NCBI GenBank assembly: GCA_029990175.1
Contig: JARKIP010000011.1
Location: 2,542,001 to 2,606,000, forward strand
DNA: 64,000 bases
Direction of reading: 5' to 3'
From: Petunia secreta
Lineage: Eukaryota > Streptophyta > Magnoliopsida > Solanales > Solanaceae
Shown: piece by piece, positions 50,897 through 62,461 of the stretch
Numbering within the stretch: position 1 is the first letter of the stretch
How the letters are laid out: each line of letters opens with the position of its first letter
The notes under the pieces: model-generated
Seen by the model: only the letters and a program-made list of their open reading frames with translations
Database searches by the model: none
Told to the model about the DNA's origin: nothing
Translations under genes and position numbers: made by a program

Positions 50897-51420
50897 TTGG
50901 CGAGGAGATGTATTCCAAGTGAGGAAGTCGAGTCTGTGTTGCAAAGTTGTCATTCATCTCCCTATGGTGGTCATCATAGTGGTGATAGGACAGCCGCGAA
51001 GGTACTTCAGTCGGGGTATTTTTAGCCTACTCTATTCAAGGATGCTCATACCTTTGTTAAACAATGTGATCGATGCCAAAGAACTGGTAATATTTCGAGG
51101 CGTCACGAGATGCCCTTGAATAACATCCTGGAGATTGAGTTGTTCGATTGTTGGGGAATTGATTTTATGGGTCCGTTTCCACCTTCTAGTGGCAACAAAT
51201 ACATACTTGTAGCAGTCGACTATGTGTCAAAGTGGGTGGAAGCTGTTGCACTTCCAACCAATGATGCGAGTGTGGTAGTCAGGTTCTTGATTAAAAATAT
51301 TTTTACTCCCTTTGGGACACCACGGGCCATCATCAGTGATGAAGGTACGCATTTTTGCAATCGCATGTTCAATAAACTTTTAGCCAAGTAAGGGTTGCGT
51401 CACAAGGTAGCTACTGCTTA
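50897..51420 (+). pseudogene. Element B integrase, truncated
   Basis: In frame with the RT across a single stop. Zinc finger HSSPYGGHHSGDRT...CDRCQR (about 50950-51075), with a stop at about 51026. The core has FDCWGIDFMGPFPP (first Asp) and ISDEGTHFCNRMFNKLLAK (second Asp), a stop at 51389-51391, then GLRHKVATA. The HPQTSGQ...E segment that should follow with the third catalytic residue is missing. The sequence turns into unrelated AT-rich DNA near 51420. Confidence 0.85.
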
Positions 51421-51789
51421 GTGAATTTCAAAAATATTTAAATCTCTCCAGAACCGTCATTCTTTATAATACCAATTTGTTATATATAATTACTGCAAAC
51501 AATACATCGCTGTAGCAGCTAAAAATATTGTGATAAACATACCATTATAGGGAGTTCTAACTATATCATGATTAGAAAAGATAATGATAATATGATAAAG
51601 AATATATGTTATTAATTAATTAACTTATTACCACTATTAACTTAATATATTAATAGTAGATGTGATTTTCAGATCTTGTCAAAGGAGAAGGAAAGCGTAA
51701 AAATTTCGTGCAGGGGCGGTTTGGCGATCGTTAATTGATTTGTAGCCGTCAAAAACAAATTCTCTGAGAAATAGCCATTTTCGGACAAA

Positions 51790-52200
51790 TCCCAGTATAA
51801 ATACTGGGATTTTGAACAAAACTTGTTCGAAGCCCAGTATTTATACTGGGAAGCTTCAGTAAACTAACCCTAGTATAAAATATTGGGGCTATGAGCAAGT
51901 TTTGTTCAAGGCCCCAGCATTTTGTTATGGGACTTTGTATAAAGCTTCAGTCCCATGACAAAATGTTGGGGCTTTGAGCAAGTTTTGTTCAAGGCCCCAG
52001 CATATTTTGTTATGGGACTTTGTATAAAGCTTCAGTCCCATAACAAAATGTTGGGGCTGTGAACAAAATTTGTTCAAAGCCCCAGCATTTTGTTATGGGA
52101 CTGAAACTTTATATATAAAGTCTCATAACAAAATACTTGGGCTTTGAACAAGTTTTGTTCAAAGCCCCAGTATTTTGTTATGGGACTAGTTTGGAGTTTT
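51790..52200. repeat. Array of palindromic repeats, about 84-bp period
   Basis: It begins with CCCAGTATAAATACTGGG, a palindrome, repeated inverted at 51833-51850, so the first 60 bases form nested hairpins. Then CCCCAGCATTTTGTTATGGG-type units recur at 51912, 51995, 52080 and 52165 (periods 83, 85, 85). Each unit is a long imperfect palindrome: CCCATAACAAAATGTTGGGG on one arm, the complement on the other, with TTGAGCAAG..TTGTTCAA at the centre. Confidence 0.8.
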
Positions 52201-53478
52201 TTTCCAACGCTAATGGAGCTTAAGTGTGCGCGTAAATTTTTGACTGTTCTTTAATGAATTTTAAAACGGTGGATAGTTCCCAATGAGCGCGTCCAAAAAT
52301 GGCCAGTGATCAAAATTTCTGAAGGAAAGCATCGTGCATCACATGGGCCCTCTTATGTGGTCGGCCGTCCATTGCATAGATTTGAGGGTATATTCTTTTC
52401 CCCTATGCGCAAATTTTAATATCTTATCTTACAAAAGTCTAATATAAAACCTTATCACTAACTTATCCACATTTCGCAGCCTTTTATCTCCAGCCACCAT
52501 TTTCCTTTCTTTTTAAATAACTTTCCCCACCTTTTAGTCAAATATATGTGGAAATTTAGCCTCCACATAATCATTAACGGCTCGAATTAAACACGTTGAC
52601 GTACTCATAAGAAAATCAAATATTTAATCCAATCGTGACTTTAGCTTAATGTTATAACTCTAGACTTTAAGGGGATAATTTTAAACTCACTAAAAATGTA
52701 TTTCTCTTTTATCTTTTCCACCGCAACTGTTTATGACCTCTACCAAAAAAAAAAAAAAAACCAAACAAACAAAGAAGTTACTACTGTCTACTAAGTACTA
52801 ACGACAAAATTTAACATAAAGAAGAAGAAAGACTGTGCAACCTCTATGTTTATTTGATACCATTTATTTTTAAAGGAGTAATAAAGTTTTTGGACTAATG
52901 TTTAGTTTTGTTACTGTAAAGATGTTATACTAGCACTTGTATTCCGACCATGTTAATTTGTTGGAACGAGAAACACTGAACTCATCTACAGTTACTTTTA
53001 AGAATCGGAGATTCAGGTTGGTTTGCCAGTAACTATTAAATTCTTCCAAATATTATTGCAAAATGTTGCAGTCTAAAGAGACGAAAAAGAGAAATAAAGT
53101 AATAACAACAATAACAAACGACGACAAGAAAGAAATGGTCACGTGATAATTAATACCAGTTGGCTTTGGACTTTGTAGGGCTTGTATTCATAGTGGGCCC
53201 ACAGAATCATTTCAAGATAATAATATAATGTGTTCACATTTCGTCCTTGACTTTCCTTCTCGTATATTGACCTATTTTACTTTCTTCTTAATATTCGAAT
53301 CGAAATTCGCCAATTTAACAATTTCCGAATTTAGCAGCAAGGGTACCTACTAAAAAGAATGCTTTATATTAAGAAAATCTTCATCCTATTGTAATTTTTA
53401 TGATCTCTATCATCCCATCTTAAATAAAATCATTGTCTTATCCTTTTACACGGCAAGTTATCTTCAATGACTATATGA

Positions 53479-54852
53479 GCTTGTTTGGGTGGGTTTATAA
53501 ACAGCTTATTTTAAGTGGCTTATAAATCAAAAAGTAATTTAATTAAAAAGCTATTTTTTTGGCTTTTAAGCCACTTATAGATTATAAGTCTAAATTTTTT
53601 TAAGTTAACAAACATGAGAAATTTTCAAAAATAGGCAGCCCACTACCCAAAATTACAAACAAGAGGCCATATTTTTTTTTTCATGCATAGCACCCACCCC
53701 TAAAATTATAAATTTTAGCACTCCTTCATAAAAAACACCCTAGCGACCAAAATCTCCTCCTCTCCAGCCACTAAGTCGCCGGCAGACACCCTCTCCCGCC
53801 AGTGGTGTCGTTATTTTTTTGTATTTAACTGAATTTATGTTGTTTATTGCGTCTAATTCATTGCTTTGGATAAGTTTATACAAACAAATCTCCCCCCCCC
53901 CCCCCCAAAAAATAAATTATACATGAATATACATAGATAAATGCGTAGCAATGAGAGAAATACAAAAATATACACAAAAAAGGTAAAAATTCATATAAAC
54001 ATCCTTAATATACAGATTTATTCACTCGCATATACACACTTATACAAATTTGTACAATTTTATACATGTGTATAAATTTGTATAAAATTGTATAAACTTG
54101 TCTAAACTTGTGGCAACCCCTATCTCGGGAAAAGTGTGACAACTCGGGTAAGATTCGAAAATATGGGTCATTTTTGGTAATTTTCGTCTTTTGCTTGTCT
54201 TTTAGTGTAATTTTCAAAAATAGGCAGCCCACTACCCAAAATTACAAACAAGAGGTGATATATTTTTTTTTCATGCATAGCACCCACCCCTAAAATTACA
54301 AATTTTAGCACTCCTTCATAAAAAATATCCTAGCAACCAAATCTCCTCCCCCCCAGCCACTAAGTCGCCAGCAGACACCCTCTCCCGCCAGTGGTGTCGT
54401 CATTTTTTTGTATTTTACTGAATTTCTGTTGTTTATTGCGTCTAAATTATTGCTTTGGACGAGTTTATAACCACAAATCTCCCCTCCCTCCCCTCTCAAA
54501 ATAAATTATACATGAATATACATAGATAAATGCGTAGCAATGAGAGAAATAAAAAAATATACACAAAAAAAAAGTAAAAATTCATATAAATATCCTTAAT
54601 ATACAGATTTATTCACTCGCATATACATACTTATACAAATTTATACAATTTTATACATGTGTATAAATTTGTATAAAATTGTATAAACTTGCGGCGACCC
54701 CTATCTCGGAAAAAGGGTAACAGCTCGGGTAAGATTAAAAAATATGGCCATTTTTGGTAATTTTCGTCTTTTGCTTGTCTTTTAGTGTAATTATCCCATA
54801 TATTAATGGGCTTATAAGCTTATAAGCTACTTTTAAGTTCACCCAAACAGGC
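53479..54852. mobile_element. MITE-like element with GCYTGTTTGGGTG ends
   Basis: The left end GCTTGTTTGGGTG and the right end, read inverted, GCCTGTTTGGGTG match at 12 of 13 bases. Next to them are GTTTATAA and CTTATAAGC runs typical of short plant DNA transposons. It encodes nothing. The middle is filled by a tandem duplication (53621-54794). The flanks CTATATGA and TTTATATA give no clean target duplication, so the family is open (hAT-like is a guess). Confidence 0.5.
53621..54794. repeat. Direct tandem duplication, unit about 587 bp, two copies
   Basis: Units 53621-54209 and 54210-54794 both begin TTTTCAAAAATAGGCAGCCC and contain GCCAGTGGTGTCGT, a C-rich run, TACATGAATATACATAGAT and the ending GGTAATTTTCGTCTTTTGC. 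They differ by scattered substitutions and short indels (a few percent). The C-run has about 16 C in the first copy but is interrupted in the second. No coding frame is conserved between the copies. Confidence 0.85.
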
Positions 54853-55116
54853 TTTATATAATCATCAAAGATGAGCGGGTGGTTAGATTTATCACGAACT
54901 AACATTATCAGTGAATATTGTATTTTTCGTTAGAAAAATTGTTAATACATTCTGTTAGTTAAATTCTTTGGATTCGCTAAGGTTAGTGGTGGATTTTTCT
55001 TCCATTATCTTTCCTTTTTTGCGTGTGACATGAACTTCTATCCCTATTAGAATATCATGCTCAAATTAACACGACAAAATATTATATAAATATCTAAAAA
55101 AATTTATTATGTCATT

Positions 55117-55120
<4 letters not shown>

Positions 55121-55164
<44 letters not shown>
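55121..55164. repeat. TA microsatellite, 22 units
   Basis: Uninterrupted (TA)n of 44 bases. Confidence 0.95.
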
Positions 55165-55165
<1 letters not shown>

Positions 55166-55415
55166 CATATTTATGTAATCTCCATATATATTTCTGAATT
55201 TTATTCTGAATCATTAAGGAATTGAAGTCGAAAACACAATCTATAATAGATGCACAATGTTTACATTTCGAACCTAGTTGTTCTTTTCTTGGATAGAATG
55301 AGTAATATTTCTCTTTTCTTTCTTATTCTTTTTTTCTTTCTCTCTCTCTCCACTCTATTTTCAAACGTTTCATCTTAAATACGATAATATATTCTTCTAG
55401 TATAGATTGATAGTT

Positions 55416-55710
55416 TGTTAAGCCTACTACATCTTCAGCACAACAGAGCCCAAAGGACACAGGCCCAGCTGCAGAGACTTGACCCGACCCAGTTTTATTA
55501 TGTTATAGTTATTGTAATTTTGATTGGATTAATTCATTTTGTATGTAAAATATAAATAGGGTGAAAATATTCTGGAACAACCAATAAGATTATTTCATCA
55601 GTTTCTCTTTCACCGACTCTTGTATTCTCTCTCTCTCTCTCTTCTCTCTCTATTCTTATGGTTTCCACCATGGGAACTCTATTGTAACTTAGTCTATATT
55701 CCAATTGACA
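55416..55710 (+). repeat. 5' LTR of second copia element (about 295 bp)
   Basis: It starts TGTTAAGCCTACTAC and ends CCAATTGACA right before the primer site. TATAAATAGGGTG near 55550 is a good TATA box, and a CT microsatellite follows at 55625-55652. The start rests on TGTTA and on length, since the partner LTR is not in the window. Confidence 0.7.
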
Positions 55711-55722
55711 TGGTATCAGAGC
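55711..55722 (+). other. Primer-binding site of second copia element (initiator tRNA-Met)
   Basis: TGGTATCAGAGC, continuing CAGG, directly after the LTR. Confidence 0.9.
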
Positions 55723-56129
55723 CAGGGTTTCGGCTAATCCTCGATTCCCTTGCTCGATCGATAGTACCCTCGGAGGATTTGACTGGAGATTTTGCCAGAA
55801 AACTCAAACTCTATTCAAAAGTTAGCGTTTTCTATGTGATTCGTCTGATTTTATCGGATCAATCTCTTATCACGGTATTTCTGGTTATTTTGACGGCGGT
55901 AATGGTTCATCTTCTGGTGACGTTTCACTTTCCGGTGGCGGATCACGATTTTATGGTAACTTTTGTACGACGACGCAGATCGGCAACCTCTTTTCATATA
56001 TTCTCTCTCATATGCCTAGATCTATTCATCATATTACCTTATTGCTTGTGATACTACTATTAGGGTTTCTTGTTCCAAGTACTTGTGTTGGTATTTGCGT
56101 AGAAATTATTGATACTATTTTGATACACG

Positions 56130-57657
56130 ATGCCGGAAACTTCGACATCTATTAACTCCACTGCTCACGACTGTTTTGCGAATTTCACAATCGATCCTTC
56201 TCATGTCTTCTATATACATCCCTCTGATAGTCCTGGCATTCATTTAGTTTCTCTTCCATTTGATGGACATGGATTTGTGACTTGGCGTAAGAGCATGATA
56301 GTGGCTCTTTCAGCCAAGAATAAACTAGGGATAATGATGGGGAGAGAGCCTGAGCCTCACAAAAATTCCCCTCATTATCCATTCTGGGAGAGATGTAATA
56401 ACATGATTATTGCTTGGCTCACTAACTCTCTCACTAGAGATATAGCTTGTTTTAGGATATAACACTGCTTATGAAATCTGGAAAGACTTAAACGAGAGGT
56501 TTGGTCAATCTAATGGATCCAAATACATCCAACTTTAACGTGAAATCAGCTTCACCTCTCAGGGTAGTGTTGACATAGCAACTTATTTCACCAAACTGAG
56601 AAGTTTATGGGATGAATTACAAGTTGCTTATGTTGGACCTACCTGTTTTTGTGGGGCCTTACCTAAGTTCTTGGAAGAACATAAACTCTTCCAATTTCTA
56701 TGTGGCTTTAATGATTCCTATTCCAATGTCAAAAGCATTATCCTCATGATGTCTAACCTCCCTTCTGTGGGAAAGGCTTATTCTATGCTTCAACATGATG
56801 AGAAGCAAAGAGAATCTTCTCTTGCACCTAGCTTCTCCAGTTCCCCTGCTTCCTTTGCAGCTTCTGGGAATCAGAGGTATATCAATACCAAGCCAACACA
56901 TGCATACTCTGGGAGCTCTTCTGGTTCTTCTGGGTCATATGGTAATTCTTCTTATGGGAACTATAGACGACCCCCTGGATCTTATGGTGGCCACAGATTC
57001 TCACCTTCTCAAGCTCATTCTCCAAGGCCTCCCAACACTCAAAGACCTTATCAGCATAAGGTACAGTTTGACACAAAGAAACCTTTGCATTGTGAATATT
57101 GCAACATGAATAATCATGATATTGACCATTGTCACAAGCTGCATGGTTTTCCTGCTGAATTCAAGTTTACCAAGGGGAAGAAGTTTGCTTCTTGTGTGCA
57201 AGCTGAGCTTACCCCTCAATCTCCTCAATCAAGTGATATGGCTTCTCATGGAATTAGCCAAGAACAGTATCAACATCTTATTTCCCTCTTTCATCAGGCC
57301 AACATCTCTCCATCTTCTGTTGACAACATGCCCACTGAGGATGCATCTGGTTATGCCAACTTTACGGGTTTGTATCATGTCCCTGATTCCCCTGGGCTTG
57401 GTCCTCATGTGTGTGCACATTCTCAGTTAGGTTCTGACCCTTGGATACTAGACTCAGGTGCCACTAACCATATGACACCATACAAACACCTTTTACACAA
57501 CCTCCAACCCTTAATTACTTCCTTACTCATTATACTCCCAAATGGATACAAATTCAAGGTATTATCTACTGGGTCTTTGCACCTTAGACATGACCTCACT
57601 CTGTACAAAGTCCTGCTTGTTCCTTCTTTTCATTTTAATCTGATCTCTGTTCATTAA
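56130..57657 (+). pseudogene. Second copia element gag and protease
   Basis: Start ATG 56130 (MPETSTSINSTAHDC). Gag N terminus (VFYIHPSDSPGIHLVSLPFD, WRKSMIVALSAKNKLGIMMG), a frame change near 56455, then NTAYEIWKDLNERFGQSNGS with a stop at 56537, FTKLRSLWDELQ and FLCGFNDSYSNVKS. A serine/glycine-rich stretch leads to the zinc knuckle CEYCNMNNHDIDHC (57092-57133). The protease has WILDSGATNHMTPYKHLL (57441-57494) with intact catalytic DSG. The frame stops at 57655. This is the Retrotran_gag_3 type of copia Gag. Confidence 0.82.
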
Positions 57658-59116
57658 TTGCTTGATTAGTTGAATTATTCAGTTGTTTTTACCAATTCCT
57701 CTTGTTCTCTACAGGGCCCTTCTCTGAAGTGGCCATTGAAAATTGGTAAAACTGCTAATGGACTCTACCTCTTCCTCCCTGAAGCTGGAGCATCTTCAGA
57801 TCCTATCTCCATTAAATCTCAGGCTGTAAATAGTTTCAATAATGATGCTTGTTTAGTTTCTAATTATGTTTTACCCTCTTCCATTCTACGTTGTAATCAA
57901 ATGTCTAATAGCAATGCAAATGATTTGTTTGGCATCAAAGATTTGGGAATATGCCTTTTCACAAACTAAAGACTGCTCCTTTTTTATCTGATAAAGTTTC
58001 TTCTAAATAGTTATTTGTGTGCACTATTTGTCCTATGACTAGGCAACAAAGATTGCCTTTTCCTAATAGTACTATACATTCTTCTCATCCTTTTCAACTT
58101 GTGCATATTGATATATAGGGTTCCTACAACACTCCAACTTACAATAGATTTAGGTACTTTCTAACCTTAGTTGATGATTACACTAGGGTAACCTGGACAC
58201 TTCTTTTAGCTTGCAAAGGTAATGCCTTGCCTATCCTCAAAGCCTTTGTAGCCATGGTTCAAACTCACTTTAGCACAACAGTCAAATCCTTTAGGTCTGA
58301 TAATGCTTATGAGTTAGGATCCAGCTTAGAAGCTCAATCATTTTTCACTAGCCATGCGATCCTACATCTGACAACAATTCCCCACACTCCACAACAAAAT
58401 GGTGTTGTGGAGAGGAAACACAAACACCTCTTGGAAACCTCCAGAGCCTTACTATTTCAATCTAAACTTCCTACCAAATATTGGAGTGACTGTGTGCTTA
58501 CAACCACTTACCTTATAAATACGTTCCCATCATCTGTCCTTCACAACATATCTCCTTATGAGAAGTTACATGGCCATTCTCCTTCCTATGACCATCTTAG
58601 GTCCTTTGGCTGTCTTTGCTTTGCAACTACTCCCAAGGTTGGGAGGGACAAATTTCAATCTAGGACTGCACCTTGTATTTCTCTAGGGTATCCTTGTGGG
58701 AAGAAGGGATACAAGTTATTGAATATGTCCACTGACTCTATTTTCTTTTCTAGAGATGTAAAATTCTATGAATCCACATTTCCTTATCATTCCAACCCCA
58801 CTAGTATATTTCATGTGCATGTTCATCCCTATTATTCTGATCCTCCATTTGTTCTATCATTTCCCCTACCACTACTACCCCTGTATCTGTTTCTAGTCCA
58901 TCTGTATCTTCTCCTTCTTATTCCCCACTATCTCCTCCTTCTTCATCTCACATTCCCTCCTCCCCAATATTACACCCTCAGCCTCCACCTTCCCATTCTA
59001 TTCTTCCTACCAGACACTCATCCAGACGTCACCATCCCCCTTCTTGCTTAACTGACTTCATATGTTCTTCAATTTTTCCTTCTGCTTCATTTCCTGTTAA
59101 TTCCAAAGTGCCTACT
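57658..59116 (+). pseudogene. Second copia element pre-integrase and integrase
   Basis: KWPLKIGKTANGLYLFLPEAG, then HKLKTAPFLSDKVSS and CTICPMTRQQRLPF (zinc-binding part, degraded), with stops near 57968, 58007 and 58118. Integrase core: FQLVHIDI, LTLVDDYTRVTWTLLL, FRSDNAYELG, PHTPQQNGVVERKHKHLLE (all three catalytic residues present). Then LRSFGCLCFATT and YKLLNMSTDSIFFSRDVKFYE. A proline/serine-rich linker follows until C2 begins at 59117. The last 820 bases are one open frame. Confidence 0.85.
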
Positions 59117-59867
59117 TGATGCAGCTCGAATCCGTGCTGATCAGATATTCAACCCATCGAGGCCAGTGACACGAAGCCAAACCAAGCTCTTGCACGATAT
59201 GCATATTCAGCTGCGTGGTCGGGAGGAAACGCTTGTTTGGATACTGAGTGGCCAAGAACAAGATACAAAGACTATATCTGTAAGCTCGAGCTCGAAGAAG
59301 AAAGTGACCGAACACTCAACCTTGACGCCGAGCACTGATTGACCAAAGGGCTACAATTGTGCCCGAGGCAAGTGAGCGTCCGATGTCAGATGTGTCGAAC
59401 CGAGCACCGAAGTCAAGAAAGCCGAGCATATGAATCACTAAGGCCCTGTGTGGCCTTGTCTTATTGGTCGTATGTGACCATAATTACCTTAGTACCCCTA
59501 GGGCTATCTATATAAACCCTTTAGCTTAGCTCATTTCATATGTAGTTATTGATGAATATTTGTTATAGCTATTTGCTATTAAGACTTCGATGTGAGCCGA
59601 ACCCCGACGTGAGATTTATAAGAACTTGGGTCAATCGGTGTACCTATTAGAACAACTTCTTTTTTGATCATTCAATTTGCAAGAAATGAGTTTTCTTGAG
59701 GATTGTTGCTTAGCATTAGGTGAATCTTTTTTTTTCCCATTGTTTGGACCGAGACTAGTTCCTCGGATTCATTCAAATGAAGCTGAGATCTGTCTTGCTT
59801 CTATTTTTGATTTATTATTTTCTATTGTTTTTGTTCGGTTGCCAAGCTTATCTCCGATTAGCTTGCA
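59117..59867 (+). repeat. 5' LTR of element C2 (751 bp)
   Basis: It starts TGATGCAGCTCGAATCC, ends GATTAGCTTGCA, and aligns with the LTRs of element C. The first 200 bases read DAARIRADQIFNPSRPVTRS in the same frame as the integrase tail of C. CTATATAAACCC near 59509 is a likely TATA box. Confidence 0.85.
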
Positions 59868-59873
59868 CCATCT

Positions 59874-59885
59874 TGGCATCAGAGC
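59874..59885 (+). other. Primer-binding site of element C2
   Basis: TGGCATCAGAGC, one change from the initiator-tRNA-Met complement TGGTATCAGAGC, six bases after the LTR as in element C. Confidence 0.85.
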
Positions 59886-61072
59886 ACAATTTGGGCTTGT
59901 TCTTACAACCCCAATCCTGTTCTACGTTATCTTTTTATTTATCGTGCATTGTGTCTTTCAGTTTCAGCTTCATCTTCGTGTTGTTGTTGTTGTTACTGTT
60001 GTATTCTTATTACAAAAAAAAAGTAAAAAGAATTTTTGTTTATTGTTAGTTGTTTGGATTAAACAACCAGAGATTTGGATTCACCACTGTCCGAAGAATC
60101 CAACGAGCTCATGTCGTACACGATTTGACGACTAGGGTTTCTCGAGGTTTTTGGACTGTTTGATGTGGTGTTACTGTTGCGAAACCTCAGTTTGAATTTT
60201 GATTGTTCTTTGTTAAATACTGGTGGTTTTTATTGACTTGGGTCGAAGTTTTGAACTTAAAATTTGAAGTTCTTTGTTTAAGCCCCCCTCTGTATGCCGA
60301 AAAATTGTTACATTGTAACAGTATACGGACAACAAAGTGAAGCTGATCATAGATTGGCTTTGGAACTTGAAGTTTCCTCCGATGTTGGAAAGTTTATCAG
60401 AGTGAAAAACGACTTGAATCTTGTTATTTGGTGGACTGTGAACAAAAATTTGAAGTTGTCCGTACACTGGAGTCTAGTTCACTGTTACATTGGAGAAGAA
60501 AGGGAGTAAAGTGTCAATATCAAAACCCTAGGTGAAAATTTTGTCGACAAGAAAGAGGAAAAAGTGGATAAGGATAAACCTTAATCCGTACCAAGGAGCG
60601 ACCACTTTTGTTCGTACAAGGTTGACGTGTCCGAGGTTTCCAAAAGAGGAAACGAAGGGTAGATTCTCCTAGGTTTTCCTTTCTTGTGGTCGATAATTCT
60701 CGTTAGTGGGTCTCTGGAGTAAACCTTTCTACTCGAGGTCGTACTAACTTGTTTGAGCTAATAGGAACTCGTGCGTGGGGTGACCGAAGTCCAAATATCG
60801 TAGAAAATTCTTTGACCTCCCATGCGCAGTTAAAATAGCATCCGTTCCATCGAGTCAAAATTAATTCACTCTTCCCGAAGGAGATAGTGTGACTTCTTGA
60901 ACTCGAAGGATCGTAGAGAGATTGATCAACCGAGGAAGCCATTGGCAACAAGTTCTTGAGTGACCGAACCTACAAATTGAGTGGACCGGAGCGCCACCCA
61001 ATAAAAGTGAGGGAGTGTGTGAGGTAATTACTAACCTTAACATTTTCTTGGTCTTTGATTGGTGCAAGAACC
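59886..61072 (+). other. Element C2 5' leader
   Basis: 1.2 kb between primer site and gag, colinear with 29015-30208 of element C. There is no convincing frame; a GTT-repeat lies near 59980-60003 and an A-run at 60014-60023. Confidence 0.6.
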
Positions 61073-62461
61073 ATGGCTGGGAATGGAGGCGATAGAAAAG
61101 GCGTTGAGTTGCCCGAGGTGTCGCTAGCCGATCTCTTGGCTGTGATACAAGGAAGCAGTGCCGAGGTAAGAGGAGTGAGTGCTCGAGTAGCAAATCTCGA
61201 GCAAGAGAAAGCGTCTATGGCCTTGCCTGGGTCCGGCGCTGGAACTAGAAACTCCACTCCTATGAAACCGGAGCAATTTGCTGAGTTGGATCGACAAAAA
61301 CGGTTGAAGAACGAGGCAGCTCGAAATGAAGCTATGGGAAATCCCCGAGCTGAGAAACACTTGGGCAACCCCCAAGCGGAACAACAAAACTTAGGCAATC
61401 GCCAAGCTGATCATCAAAACTTAGGCATTTCCCGAGGTGAAAGATTACCACTTCCAAGGGCTCGAAGACAAGTTGTGGTCGATGATGGAGATTTTCCCGA
61501 GGACGAAGCTGAGTATGAGCCACCGTTCATTCAACGAAGGCAGGTTAAACGAGGTCGTGGAAATTTTCGAGGTTGAGGCCGCCGAGGCGCAAATGTTGAT
61601 TGATATTTTGAGCGTGAGGCTGATGACTATTATGAAGAGTATCCGGAGCCGATCCGAGGTGCTCATGATTCAAATTTGAACAGTGTCAATATCACTATTC
61701 CACCCTTCAGAGGAACTAGTGATCCGGACCAATATCTTTATTAGAAGATTCTGTTGGAACGAATCTTTGAAACAAATGAGATGACCGAAGAAAGAAAAGC
61801 TGCACATGTTATTGCTTCGTTCGAGGCATATGCATCAACATGGTAGGAAGCTGACAAAAGATTCAGGGGAAGGAATTCTTATCCCGAGGTCACCACATGG
61901 TTGCAGCTGAAGAGAGCAATGGATGCTAAGCATGTGACTGCCAAATATCGACAGGAGCAACTTCGGAAGCTCTTCGAGTTGAAATAAGTGTCCAAATCGG
62001 TTGAAGAATATTTTGATGAGTTCGAAAGAATTCGATTGGCTCTTGATATGGAAGAAGATGATGACCAAGCCATCATTCAATTTAAAAATGGCTTGACTCG
62101 AGATGTGTCATCTCTATTGAGACTACATGTGTATCAAACTTTGAAAGATGTATTTCATGCAGCCGTCGAAGCTGAAAAATATGTGAAGGACGACAAAGCA
62201 AGCCGGTACCGAGGAGTCACTACTTCAACTCCTTTGAACTAAGGTAAAGATTGGAAGATTCCAAATACAGTAAGTGCCAACACTGTCCGAGATCAAAAGA
62301 GACCCTTCGAAAGGGGAGTGACCGTTAATAACTCCAAGGAAGTGGGAGGTACAGTTCAACTAAATACTCCTAGTGCTTCAAATATTCAGTATCGTAAATG
62401 TGGGGGTTATGGTCACATGGCAAAAGAGTGTCTGACTCGCAAAGTTATGCTTATACTCGAA
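61073..62461 (+). pseudogene. Element C2 gag
   Basis: Start ATG at 61073 (MAGNGGDRKGVELPEVS). The N-terminal region holds about four imperfect LGNPQAE-type repeats (61340-61440) against two in element C. Then VKRGRGNFRG and a stop at 61574, the gag core with stops at 61742, 61845 and 61984, VEEYFDEFERIRLALDMEEDDDQAI (62000-62080), FKNGLTRDVSSLLRLHVYQTL, a stop at 62240, and a zinc knuckle YRKCGGYGHMAKEC (62388-62430) in which the first cysteine is an arginine or tyrosine position (normally CHKC). Non-functional. Confidence 0.8.

Larger units (their letters stand above)
21234..51420 (+). mobile_element. Element B: Athila-type Ty3/gypsy, gag-pol, 3' truncated, twice interrupted
   Basis: The order is 5' LTR (21234-22535), tRNA-Asp-type primer site, gag (22661-23483, resuming 30947), protease (from about 31910, resuming 48564), reverse transcriptase and RNase H (49068-50896), and integrase ending near 51420 before its third catalytic residue. 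The two interruptions are element C in gag and Athila1 in the protease. Without them B is about 6.2 kb in this window. RT motifs such as KRMPFGLCNAPGTFQRCMM and FSVYGDSF identify the Athila branch. Stops and catalytic changes show it is an old copy. Its 3' third is missing and no matching 3' LTR is present. Confidence 0.85.
51421..55415. other. Intergenic stretch without genes
   Basis: No retrotransposon core or long frame. Besides the repeats listed separately (51790-52200, 53479-54852, 55121-55164) it is AT-rich single-copy-looking DNA. Homopolymers occur at 52747-52760 (A) and 53890-53905 (C). A CT-rich run lies at 55310-55360. I see no promoter, RNA gene or exon that I could defend. Confidence 0.5.
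55416..59116 (+). mobile_element. Second Ty1/copia element, 5' part, decayed
   Basis: A short LTR (55416-55710), an initiator-tRNA-Met primer site, then gag, protease, pre-integrase and integrase in copia order, all broken by stops. Element C2 interrupts it at 59117, just after the integrase. RT, RNase H and the 3' LTR should lie beyond the window. It is a different family from the SIRE element: short LTR, single zinc knuckle, and a gag starting with a FYIHPSDSPGIHLVSLPFDG motif. Confidence 0.85.

Noticed and set aside
53471..54860. 8-bp target duplication for the MITE-like element
   Set aside because: CTATATGA and TTTATATA share only AT-richness.
51421..55415. Host gene in the non-retrotransposon stretch
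   Set aside because: No frame with a recognisable domain, no exon-like pattern; only repeats and AT-rich DNA.
55620..56051. 143-codon frame before copia gag
   Set aside because: It starts in the LTR CT-repeat and crosses the primer-binding site, so it is leader sequence, not a gene.
59677..60135. 152-codon frame at the start of C2
   Set aside because: It crosses the LTR end and primer site; its translation is hydrophobic and low in complexity.
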